Below, one piece after another: positions 32,821 to 42,223 of a stretch of 64,000 nucleotides of DNA. The notes beneath the pieces were generated by a model. The model was not told where the DNA came from, searched no databases, and was given only the letters and a program-made list of their open reading frames with translations. Each line of letters begins with the position of its first letter. Position 1 is the stretch's first letter. The stretch lies in NCBI GenBank assembly GCA_937625935.1, contig OW569390.1:124001-188000 (forward strand), read 5' to 3'. Made by a program: the position numbers and the translations under genes. The stretch comes from Tetramitus jugosus (Eukaryota; Heterolobosea; Eutetramitea; Acrasida; Vahlkampfiidae).

Positions 32821-32957
32821 AAGGATAATTGGGATGCTTCTTTCCGATCAGTCACTCTTAACTGACAGCAAACCACCCAAGGCTTGAGAACTGGTCAGCA
32901 GCTGTTCAACGACCTGACTGAGAACATTTCTCGATGAATTCACGAATTTCATTTTCT

Positions 32958-33230
32958 GAGGGGTTGATGGAGGGTCGTGAGACATCTCCGCTTCTCACTG
33001 CTCACGAATGTTTAGCTTTCTTGGCAGCTACTGACTTCTTCATCCCGTTAAGCACCAGTCCCTCTGTTACCTGTTAGATGACATCTACCTAGATGCCCAT
33101 CATTCCTCCTTGAAGGTTTTCTTTGCTGGTTTTCTTGATTGATCTTCGCGACAGCTTGCCTTCCCTCAGTCGAAAATTGTCAACGAGAAACACCAATCTC
33201 GCGCCACACCTAGCTCCACTAACTCGTGCC
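32958..33230 (-). mobile_element. LINE D: old, degenerate LINE B-type fragment
   Basis: On the minus strand this matches the ORF2 C-terminal end of LINE B piece by piece (LGV, FD, RLREGKLSRRSIKKTS, GMMGI, KKAK) but with stop codons and shifts. The shared nucleotide patch GGGTCGTGAGACATCTCCG also occurs in LINE B near 33430. No poly(A) tail or target-site duplication is visible. It abuts the left target-site duplication of LINE B, so it was an earlier insertion into the same tRNA-Pro upstream region. Confidence 0.75.
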
Positions 33231-33249
33231 ATCCGTTTGTGGCGCTTTT
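33231..33249. repeat. Target-site duplication of LINE B, left copy
   Basis: ATCCGTTTGTGGCGCTTTT, immediately before the T-run (reverse of the poly(A) tail) of LINE B. It is identical to 36837-36855. The exact right border is blurred by the T-run. Confidence 0.88.
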
Positions 33250-33324
33250 TTTTTTTTTTTTTTTTTTAATACAACCATTTCGGTTGCTCGCTTGCTCGCT
33301 TTATTGTCTTTTGTTTTCTTCGGC

Positions 33325-33392
33325 CATCGCTCGAAGAGCGATGACCCTTGGTCACCTGATTAATTCTCAATGACGCTCGCAGAGCGTCATTG
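33325..33392 (-). repeat. Paired hairpins in LINE B 3' UTR
   Basis: CATCGCTC / GAGCGATG (33325-33343) and CAATGACGCTC / GAGCGTCATTG (33368-33392), each with a 3-nt loop. The ORF2 stop TGA is embedded in the arm of the second one. Compared with LINE A, the first stem differs at two positions on both arms with pairing preserved. Confidence 0.75.
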
Positions 33393-34571
33393 TTGTTTCG
33401 CTTTTGTTGTGGTGAAGAGGTGAAGGAGAGTCGTGAGACATCTCCGTTTCACCCCATTCACATAAATTCTTGCTTTTTTTACGGCCACTGCTACTCTGAC
33501 TCCACTGGCAACCAAGCCATTGGTGATATCTTCGATGGCACTCGTTTCGATGCCCATCATACCTGTTAGATATTCTCTGCTAGTCCACCGCAGTGCTCTT
33601 TTTTCAATCTTTCCGTTCTTGAGTCTGACATTATCGAACCATATGTCGATACAACTGTCAGCTGACACTCCCAGGCTAATTAGTTCCTTACCCACTGTCA
33701 GTGCTAGACACCGTCTAGCATGGACAGACCTGGGACAACGTACCAAGCAGTGTAAGACACTCTCGGGTTCTTTTTTGCACCAGGAGCACATGATAGACGC
33801 ATTATGGGGGTTGTAAAGACCTCTAACAACTTCCTCTGTGTGGAGAGTTCCACTTCTCACTTGAAGTTGGAACCATTCTAATCTTCTATCCACACCATGA
33901 GGATATTTCAGGAAGGAAAAGTCAGCACCACTGTAATTTGCTGCCTTTTGCACCCACCATCTGTCACTTTCCTCCACTCGAATATTGCGCTCTTGATCAA
34001 ACAAGGATTGAAGGTGCTGTCTATTCTCTACCCTCAGTTCACCTTTATACAATGCAGGCTCGCCACACGACCGGAGACTTCGGCATGGACAATTACACTC
34101 TCTCATTTGAGAGACCAAGATACTGAGCAACTGGTGCCTCTGTGCACCCAGTTTACAGTTGGGATACACTTGCTTGAACTCTTTGAAGCACATAGGCTCA
34201 CCATCCACCACTAGTTGTTTACGACTAACTATACCCACAACATAAAGTTTCTTGAGCAAAGTGGTAGGAATGTATCTTGCGAGCCAACAGTCATCGCACT
34301 GTTTGGCCACGCTAGAGGTCATTTGAATGTTGTGACAGTGCATCCTGTCGGCACACCACTTATGGTAGGAGTGTTTCACGCACTCTAGTCTGTTCCTTGA
34401 CTGATACACATTCTCTTGTTGGAATGTTTGATGATGCTTGATATCCTCAAGCGTGTCAAGGAACAGTCTTCGTGCTTCTGTGTCCTTTTTACCATTGACC
34501 ATCGAGAACACGAACCAACCAGTCTGAGCAGCGATTGACTCCTCAATATCCTTGAGTCCGACTGATCCCAA
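33387..34571 (-). pseudogene. LINE B ORF2 C-terminal part (394 codons), separated by a frame break
   Basis: This frame is open from about 34571 with no convincing ATG and must be the continuation of the 753-codon frame. It carries the zinc-knuckle pattern CSWCKKEPESVLHCLVRC and the basic C-terminus ending KAKQQ. Similar segments are found in LINE C and fragments A and D. Confidence 0.8.
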
Positions 34572-34572
34572 A

Positions 34573-36834
34573 TCACAACTGACGGAGATCCAGGAAAAGA
34601 TTCCCGACGGAGAACTTCACCAGCGATCTGCCCAACAAGTTGACTTTGTCAAGCCACTCTGCAGTCCAATCGGTGAACTCTGATGCATAGGTGAATATTG
34701 GATGTATGCATGTATTGACCACCCTACTCACTTGCCTCGCAGTCAGCCTCATCAGCCTGAGCCTTACGACAACTCTCTGTGCCTTTTGCCAAGCTTGCTC
34801 TCTCTGTCTATGTGAGCCTCCTCTAAGGTTAGTGTGCAGCCCTAGAGCACGGAAGACCTGTTTATTGTTTCTCGCTATCACTTGTATGCCATCAACAGTG
34901 ATGTCATAGTTTGATCCGTTCTCCTTCTTCCTCACATACAGTTCCAACTTGTCGGGGTGCATCGTCATTCGAAGCCACCCTAACACGGTAGACATTGCTT
35001 TGGCGGCTTTCTCAATGTCCTCCCTAGACTCAGCAAACAAATTGCAATCATCCACATACGCTGCGTTCCACAAGTTCTGGGTCATAGCACCAAATCCCTT
35101 CATTCGTTGACGCACATACAACAGTACCACTTGATGCACAAGGATGTAGGTAGTGGGAGACAATGAATCTCCCTGTCTTGTGCCTTTACCGATATGAAAT
35201 CTCCTTGAAAGTGATGAGGTTAGCACACGGGCATAGTTGTCGCGTACCATGCCACTAACAAGATTCACAATACCCTCGGGGAAGCCGAAGAACTTGTACA
35301 CCGCTTCGATGGCGTTGTGAGGAACCGAATCGAACGCCTTGGAGATGTCTGTCAGCAATAGAAAGAGCTGCTTGTCATGGCGATTTGCGTAGTCAATGAC
35401 ACCTCTGATCAGGGAGAGTTTCTCTCTGATATCCCTAAACCTCCTCCCACCTCCTTGGACATTTGTAAACAAACCTCCTTCTTCAGCCGCTTTGGAGATT
35501 CGCTGATTCAACAGCTTCGTGTAGAGTTTTGACAATGAACTCAGTAGGCAGATGGGCCGGTAGTTTTCTGGTAGAGTGACATCCCCCTTTTTGTAAGCAG
35601 GAATGATCACACATTCCTTCCACGCCTTGGGAAAATTGCCTGTCAATGTGATGTTGTTGAAGAACCCACAGAGAGTCTCTGCCAGCTCCCACCTAAAATC
35701 TCTCTTATTTGTGCGAGGGAGTTTAATCATCTCGTTGTGCATACCGTCAGCTCCCGGGCATTTTCTGTTCCTCAGCCATCTTATTGCTTCGGACACCTCT
35801 TCAACCTTGAATGGTTGGATGGCTTCTCTAATCTTGTGTTTGTCGCCATGACTTTCCATCAATGAGAGGAAACCCATGCTTGCTGCTTCTGACTTAAACG
35901 CCTTTTCAAAGTAGTCTGCAGCAACTTCACCCACAGTATGCGGATCCGTATATTGCATCCCATTTTTAGTAACCCTCGACAACCGTATACGGCAGCTTTT
36001 CTTTGCTGAAGCAGAAGAGAAAAACTTGGAAGGGTCACTAAACTCTGCCGTTCTTGAGACCCACTCCCATTTCCTGTATTTCTGTGAAGCCTTCTGGGCT
36101 CTAATCCTATGGAGTGCATCATTGACGCACTTGAGGGAGTCTAAAACTCTATCCACTCTCGATTCTCCACTGTCAGTAGTAACAACAATTTTTTCTAGCT
36201 TAGGACACCACACACGTCGATGCATGTACTCCATCAACATACTTCTGTGATGGAGCAATCTTCTGACAGCTCTGCACCGATTCCATTCTCTCGTAGTCTT
36301 ATTGTTCAGGAAAACTTCTGCTTGATTTAGTATAGTCCTCGTGATAATATTACATTGGGTATCAACATCCCGAATGTTTAGAACTCCCTCTCTTTCCAAT
36401 TCATCAACCACCTTTTTGGCATATTCTGTCCATCTAGAATCTTGTTTGTTCTTAGGGAAACGATATGATGCACGCTCACACGAGGTCCTGAAGTGCCTCG
36501 ACGTTGTTATTGACAACAATGTGGGCACGTGGTCACTGCCTACCCCGTTCTTTGTGTACATACTAATCTTCTCTATACTATCAAGTGCAGCTTTGTTGCA
36601 CCACACAGTGTCAATGCGCGACGAGGAACCTTTTCTGTAAAATGTGTGGAACCTTTCGACTCCAAGCTGCTCGTTCACATCAAATAGGTTATTTTCTGTT
36701 AATGCTTCCAACAATGGGCCAGTGTTGCTATCTATCCTTAGTGCTGACCTATCGGATGCCAGTATGACCGCGTTGTGGTCTCCTCCCAACACAAACTGAC
36801 CTACCAGAGAGAATTTGCTGATTGTTTGCTTCAA
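34573..36834 (-). pseudogene. LINE B ORF2: partial endonuclease and reverse transcriptase
   Basis: Endonuclease remnants: GGDHNAVI, SSRIDTVWCN, GVGSDHVPT. Reverse transcriptase: ENYRPICLLSSLSKLYTKLL, LTDISKAFDSVPHNAI, GTRQGDSLSPTTY and catalytic AAYVDDCNLFAES. The frame stops at 34573; similarity continues in another frame after about +1. The N-terminal part of the endonuclease is lost by 5' truncation, so this copy cannot make a complete enzyme. Confidence 0.88.
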
Positions 36835-36836
36835 GT

Positions 36837-36855
36837 ATCCGTTTGTGGCGCTTTT
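36837..36855. repeat. Target-site duplication of LINE B, right copy
   Basis: Exact repeat of 33231-33249. It overlaps by eight bases the left duplication of LINE C (36848-36862), so both elements used the same small stretch of target DNA. Confidence 0.88.
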
Positions 36856-36862
36856 CGGCTAA
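36848..36862. repeat. Target-site duplication of LINE C, left copy
   Basis: GCGCTTTTCGGCTAA, directly before the T-run of LINE C; identical to 41815-41829. Confidence 0.88.
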
Positions 36863-36931
36863 TTTTTTTTTTTTTTTCCATACAACATTTGTTGCCCCTT
36901 TATTCTATCCACTACAGTGAGACGTGGTGTC

Positions 36932-36954
36932 GCTCAGAACCGCAGGTTCTGAGC
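36932..36954 (-). repeat. Hairpin at LINE C ORF2 stop / 3' UTR
   Basis: GCTCAGAACC / GGTTCTGAGC, a 10-bp perfect stem with a 3-nt loop, starting at the ORF2 stop codon. Sequence differs completely from the LINE B-type hairpins but occupies the same place. Confidence 0.75.
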
Positions 36955-39900
36955 TATTGTTCACATCTCTTCGCTACTGAGTCTCTCCAGACTTTATGTA
37001 ACCGTTTGATGCAAGACCTCTTCATTGCATTCACCAGCCTTTTAACTTTTGATTCCCTCTTCTTGCGACCGTGCACAACCAGCTCCTTCATCAACACATC
37101 CTTCTGGTCATCCTCCTTTCCCATTAACCCTGCTAAGATCTCTTCAGTGGAACGACTTGGGCTTAGTGGTACCAATTTCCCGTCATCGTAAACCACATCA
37201 TCGAACCATATCTTTAACTTGGCTGGCCTCATAAACTCCAGCTTGTCCAATTTGGCCTTGAATTCCTCAACCAGTTCCTTTCTTGCCCTTTTGGCTTCAT
37301 CACATTGCACTAGTAGGTGGGTGATAGTCTCTGGGGCGCTCCCGCAGTGAGCACACATGATCTCTATCATCGGCTCATACAAATCACGCAGTACAGTCTT
37401 TGTGTGGAGCGTACCACTTCTGACTTGGTGGTAAAACCACAGTTCATTTCTTTCTAGGCCGAATGGGCACTTGAGGAATTCATTCCACTCACTTTCTTTC
37501 TGGAATTCAGCCTCCAACATCCATTCAGGTTCAGATTCAATCGACTTTGCCCTCATCTGCACGAAATGCTCCTCTAGACCTTCTCTGACATTTGTGTTGC
37601 TCAACGCTTTATCACCTATCAACACTTCCAGAGCGTCATTCGTTGCTCTCCGCTCCTTCCATCTCTTTTCGCATGGCTTGCCAAGAATTTCCAGGTAAGC
37701 CCTTATCCTTGAGTATCTTGCTGGGCCGATGCCCTTCAACGTGAACTTCCTTTTTGCTTCCTCTAACGACATCACCATTATCCCATCATCATCGAAGAGT
37801 TGGGAGTTTTTGGTGATGCCACTTTGAATGAGTAGTTTTGCGTCTCCCGTAGGGAGATGCCACCCTATACTACATTTCCCACACTCATGCTCTCCTACGG
37901 GACCTACACGAACCTTCGAACCATGTAGGAGTTTGGCACACCACGTCAGGTAAGAGTGCTTGGTCTCACAAAGACGATTGTTGGATTGAAATATGCTCGA
38001 CCGAACGAGCGTTTGCGATTGCTTGACATCATCAAGCGTATCCAACAGAAGTGTTCGTGCTTCCGTGTCTCTCTTACCTTGTAGCATCCCCACGACAAAG
38101 GCAGAGATCTTTGCCGTCAGACTCTCTTTGAATTCATTGAGTCCAATGCCACCATTGTCCCTCTCCACTGACAGCAGCAAAGAGGTAACCTTTTCATGGC
38201 ACTCGATCCATGTTTCACTGCCTTGCGTCCAATCCCCTCAATTTCGTTTAGCCACTTCTTTGGCCAATGGGTGAACTCTGAAGCAAACAAGAATACAGGA
38301 TGGACGCATGTGTTCACTATTCTCGCTACCTGACTTGGCCCCAACTTCAGCATCCTCAACCGATTCAGGATTCTCAGTACCTTTTGCTTTGCTTGTTTCT
38401 TTTGGGCCTCTGTGTCCCCATTAAGATTTGTAAAGAGCCCAAGCGCTCTAAAGCCTGTGTGTTTGTCCTTTGCAGTAATCACCTTACTAGCCACTCTGAT
38501 CGTCACAGGATCTTCACCCACTTTCCTTGCGAAGAACTCCAACTTGTCAGGGTGCATACTCAGACCAACCCACTTGAGCGCCCTGTACATATCATTAGCC
38601 GTTGACTGGATGTCCTGGAGATCATCACTGAAAAGGTTGCAGTCATCAACGTAAGCCACGTTCCAGATTCTCTGGCTCATGGCTTGGTATCCGCTTGCTC
38701 TTTGCTTTACATAAAGCAACACTAACTGATGAACTATCACATAAGTCGTGGGAGACAAGGAATCCCCTTGCCTCGTGCCTCTGTTGATGTCAATCGACCG
38801 TGATGCGAGTTGGGTTCCTATTGTGGCCACATTCGATTCCAACATGTTCCTGATGAGCGTGATGATACCCTCTGGGAAGTTGAAAAACCGGTAGGCAGCA
38901 GTGACTGCATTGTGTGGTACACTGTCGAATGCCTTCGAGATGTCGGTGAGCAGAAGATACAACTGCTTATCACTTCTATTTGCGTGATCAATCACTCCTC
39001 TGATGATGGACAGCTTTTCTCTGATGTCACGCATTTTACGACCTCCACCCTGCGTGTTGTAGAATACACTCATTTTCTCAGCAGCAGCTGACACTCTTTG
39101 GTTCAGCAGCCGAGTGAATACCTTTGAGAGACCACTGAGCAGGCATATAGGGCGAAAGTTCCCTATCACCATAGGGCAGCCCTTCTTGTACGCCGGAACT
39201 ATAACACATCTCTTCCATTCACCCGGGAATTCCCCGGTCTCTAGTACTCTGTTGAAGAACATCATCAGCACCTCTGCAAACTCAACTCTATAATCTCTTT
39301 CCTTGGTGTGCCTCAATTTGAGCATTTCATTGAATATCTTGTCAACTCCCGGTGCTTTACCGTTTCGCAGCCACTTTAAGGACTGCAGTACCTCCTCCAC
39401 CTTGAACGGGGGAAAAATATCCTCCATACTCTGAGTCCTGCATCTCATCTCGTCTAGGAACGTCATGTCTGCAAATTCTTGCTCAAACACCTCCTCAAAG
39501 TAATCAGCAGCATGCTCAGCTACCTTATCCGGGGCAGTTATCACCGTTTCTCCACTCTTATAACTCTTGAACCTTAGTCTCAGTGCCTTCTTACCTGTGG
39601 CAGCATTGAAGAAAAGTCGGGGGTCCACGAATTCTGAAGTTCTGACTTTGTACAGCCACCTGGAAAACCTCTTGTTAGCCCTTCGGGCTCTTTCAGCTTG
39701 TACAAGCCCCTCTACAATCTTCAGTGATGCCAAAACACCTCTCAGAGTACAGTCCTCCTTGTATGCCTTGCAAACCCTCATGAGTTTCGGTGAACCGGTG
39801 TCATGGGAAGACAGCCGCTCCACTAAAATCGTTCTATCCTTCAGCCAACGTCTAACTCTGCGGTTGTCAATTCCTCTAGCAACTGGTTTACACTTCGGAA

Positions 39901-40792
39901 ACCTCTTCGCACTTTCCCTTAAGATCACAGTGATCCGGTCACATTGTTCATCAACATCCAGTTCCGCCATGTTGGTTTTATCTAGCCCTTCAACCACCTC
40001 TTTTGAGTACTCTATCCACATCTTGCTTTCCCTCTTTGGGAACTTGGGCCTTTCTTCCGTGGACCCTCTTTCCTCCACCTTTGTCCACCATATCTTTACC
40101 ATCGTAGGTATGTGATCGCTCCTTACCCCATTGGTTGTGTACTTCTCCACATCTCTAACAATGTCAGTGGCTGGTGAATTGCACCAGATTGAGTCGATGC
40201 GAGAAGAAAACTCGCCTCTAAAGAACGTGTGAAAATGGGGTGTACCTGTAACTGTATTAACATCGCTCAGTTGAAGTCCTTCCACCATTGCCTTAAAATG
40301 GGCACTATTGTCATCTAACCTTCCAGAAGTCCTCTCAGTATTGTTTATCACTGTATTGTGGTCCCCACCAAACAATAGTTTCCCTCTGCATGAGAGCTCT
40401 CTCAATGTTTCATTGATCATCACATAGTGATGTCCTCCTTCTGTTCTTTTGTGAGGTCCGTAATGATTGACTAGGGTTACTCGCAGATCTCCGCATGCAA
40501 TCTCTACAGCCAACAATCTTTGGTTAGTCACCAGTGTTCTGTACTCTTGAATGCTCTCTCTTCTTATTATCGTCATTATTCTGTCATCTGTGTTGGTGTG
40601 TATCAACATACACCCAGCATACTCCAGCTGCTTTTCGAAAGCCGCTTTGAACTTTTCACTCTTGCAACTCGCCTCTTGCAGCATCAGAACATCAATCCTT
40701 GGGATGATCGCCTCCATCATGGCAACAACATCGTTTCGTTTCCCTCCTAACCCTCTGATGTTGTACCAAACGACATTGAGTGTCGTACTCAT
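36954..40792 (-). pseudogene. LINE C ORF2: endonuclease, reverse transcriptase, zinc knuckle; one frame break
   Basis: Frame 40792-38117 (891 codons) carries an APE-type endonuclease (VVWYNIRGLGGKRND, LMLQEASC, GGDHNTV, SSRIDSIWCN, VRSDHIPT). Its reverse transcriptase reads GNFRPICLLSGLSKVFTRLL, LTDISKAFDSVPHNAV, GTRQGDSLSPTTY and VAYVDDCNLFSDD. The last part continues in frame 38180-36954 (408 codons) with zinc knuckle CAHCGSAPETITHLLVQC. The break is near 38200, where KAVKHGSS must pass into WIECHEKVTS (a -1 or +2 step). The ORF2 start overlaps the ORF1 stop as ATGA. The protein would carry out target-primed reverse transcription. No RNase H domain was noticed. Confidence 0.88.
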
Positions 40793-41795
40793 AGTTCGCT
40801 TTGTTCGTGCTCTTGTGGAACAACACTCTCTTGAGTACTGTTCACTCGAATGGTTCCATTAGGGGAATTTGTCATAATTATCTTCCTTTGTACATCTTCA
40901 TCGTCTACTTCCCTGGCATCGCGCTTCTTTCCTCTGTTGCTTACAAAATCATCCATTCTCCTCTGACCTTTATCAATCATTAGTTTCCCTCTGTTTTTTA
41001 TTTGGACCACAGGTGTGTTCACCAAATCATCCTCCATCGTTTGCACTGTATTCATTGGTTCCTCCAGTTCATTCCTAGGTGTAGTAGCTTTTTCTTGCAT
41101 GGTGCTTTTGTTCGCTCCATCCTGCTTACTCGCCCTAAGTCTCATCTTCATCATTTCCGACTTGAGAATTCGAATTTCTTCCACACTCCTCCTGTAATCA
41201 TCTAGCATCTTGTTCATGTCTTCTTGAAGCTGTGCTACATTTCTCTTCAATACGTCCATTGGTTCGAGTGTTTTGTGTACAAATTTCCTTGTCTTGGTGT
41301 TGCCCATGGGTGTCTTTTCGAGCAATGCATTCGCATAACTCGGGCCTTTGGTGGATACAATGGCGGAGTTCCCTCTTAATTCTACTCTTTGAACATTGTC
41401 CCGACCAGCCCAAGTTTCAATATCTTCCTTGCTGATCTTCCCTGCTCCGGTAATTACTACGTCATGTGTAGCTCTCATTCTCCCATTGACGCTTGCCTTC
41501 GAATCCTTCAACACTTTTGTGCAGTTGAACACTGAATGAATTCCCAAACTTTGTCATCTCTGACAATTATCCACGCCTTGTAGCTTTCACCTCTCCTAAC
41601 AACTTGTACCCTCTCAACCCACTCCGAGCAGCTAGCAACCAGTTTATTCACTATTGCTTCTGGAGTAACATTGCTGCACCTCCCAGTGACGACTACTTCG
41701 TCCCTCTTCGTAGCTGCTTCCTTGCTCATCTTTGTCCATACAACATATTGACTTCTGCGGATCATTACCGCCTGTACTGACGGTCCTTGTGACAT
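40789..41795 (-). pseudogene. LINE C ORF1: RNA-binding-like protein with coiled coil; one frameshift
   Basis: Frame 41795-41508 and frame 41547-40789 overlap. A one-base shift near 41525 joins DDKVWEF to HSVFNCTKVLKD, giving about 335 residues. Two similar modules (DEVVVTGRCSNVTPEAIVNK and THDVVITGAGKISKEDIETW) look like tandem RRM-like folds. They are followed by a predicted coiled coil (LQEDMNKMLDDYRRSVEEI) and a basic tail. This is the layout of RRM-plus-coiled-coil LINE ORF1 nucleic-acid chaperones. The family assignment is inference. Confidence 0.7.
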
Positions 41796-41814
41796 GTGTT
41801 CGCGTTTTTTTTTT

Positions 41815-41829
41815 GCGCTTTTCGGCTAA
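41815..41829. repeat. Target-site duplication of LINE C, right copy
   Basis: Exact repeat of 36848-36862; it ends 29 bp before tRNA-Pro. Confidence 0.88.
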
Positions 41830-41858
41830 ATAATGCGATTTTTCAAAATTAACAACAA

Positions 41859-41930
41859 GGGATTGTGGTCTAGGGGTATGATTCTTGCTTAGGGTGCAAG
41901 AGGTCCCGGGTTCGATTCCCGGCAATCCCC
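41859..41930 (+). tRNA. tRNA-Pro(AGG)
   Basis: A 72-nt cloverleaf: acceptor GGGATTG/CAATCCC, discriminator C, A-box TGGTCTAGGGGTATG, anticodon stem CTTGC/GCAAG around loop TTAGGGT (anticodon AGG) and T-arm/B-box GGTTCGATTCC. A T4 terminator is at 41933-41936. It has no intron. At least three LINE insertions are stacked directly upstream. Confidence 0.96.
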
Positions 41931-42223
41931 ACTTTTGCTTTTTGTCGCGCCAACATCCAACAGGTCAAAAAAGGAGCTCCACGAATTTTTCGGGAGAAGT
42001 GGGCACAAAAAGAGCGTTGCAACAACAAAAAAACAACAAGCACCAAATCCACCAACTTTGCCTCTCACCATACTCTCATTCCCAGTTGTTGTCGTGTTCC
42101 TTCTTCCATTGTCCCATTCTGAGAGAAAATTGAGTGCATTTTGTTCACAAACCAACAATAGTACTAGTAATAGACAGAGCTCAGTTTGTCGTCAATTGAC
42201 TATTTATCACGAGACAGACCACC

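Larger units (their letters stand above)
33250..36836 (-). mobile_element. LINE B: 5'-truncated non-LTR retrotransposon (about 3.6 kb)
   Basis: Bounded by an exact 19-bp target-site duplication. Reading the minus strand, it starts in the middle of the apurinic-like endonuclease domain (just before GGDHN). It continues through a reverse transcriptase with the YVDD active site and a zinc knuckle, and ends with two 3' UTR hairpins, the motif GGTTGTATT and a poly(A) tail (plus-strand T-run 33246-33267). ORF1 and the 5' part of ORF2 are missing. It sits directly against LINE C and in the same orientation. Confidence 0.92.
36863..41814 (-). mobile_element. LINE C: full-length non-LTR retrotransposon (about 4.95 kb)
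   Basis: Flanked by an exact 15-bp target-site duplication. On the minus strand it has a 19-nt leader (A10 then CGCGAACAC), ORF1 from 41795, ORF2 from 40792 and an ORF2 stop at 36954-36956. A single strong hairpin (36932-36954) follows, then a GTTGTATGG-poly(A) tail (plus-strand T-run from 36863). Both ORFs are interrupted by one frame break each, so the copy is probably dead unless the breaks are programmed. The right border is 29 bp from the first base of tRNA-Pro. Confidence 0.93.

Noticed and set aside
33520..41435. Many plus-strand ORFs of 60-180 codons across the LINE array
   Set aside because: They are antisense shadows of LINE ORF1 and ORF2, which carry the recognisable motifs on the minus strand.
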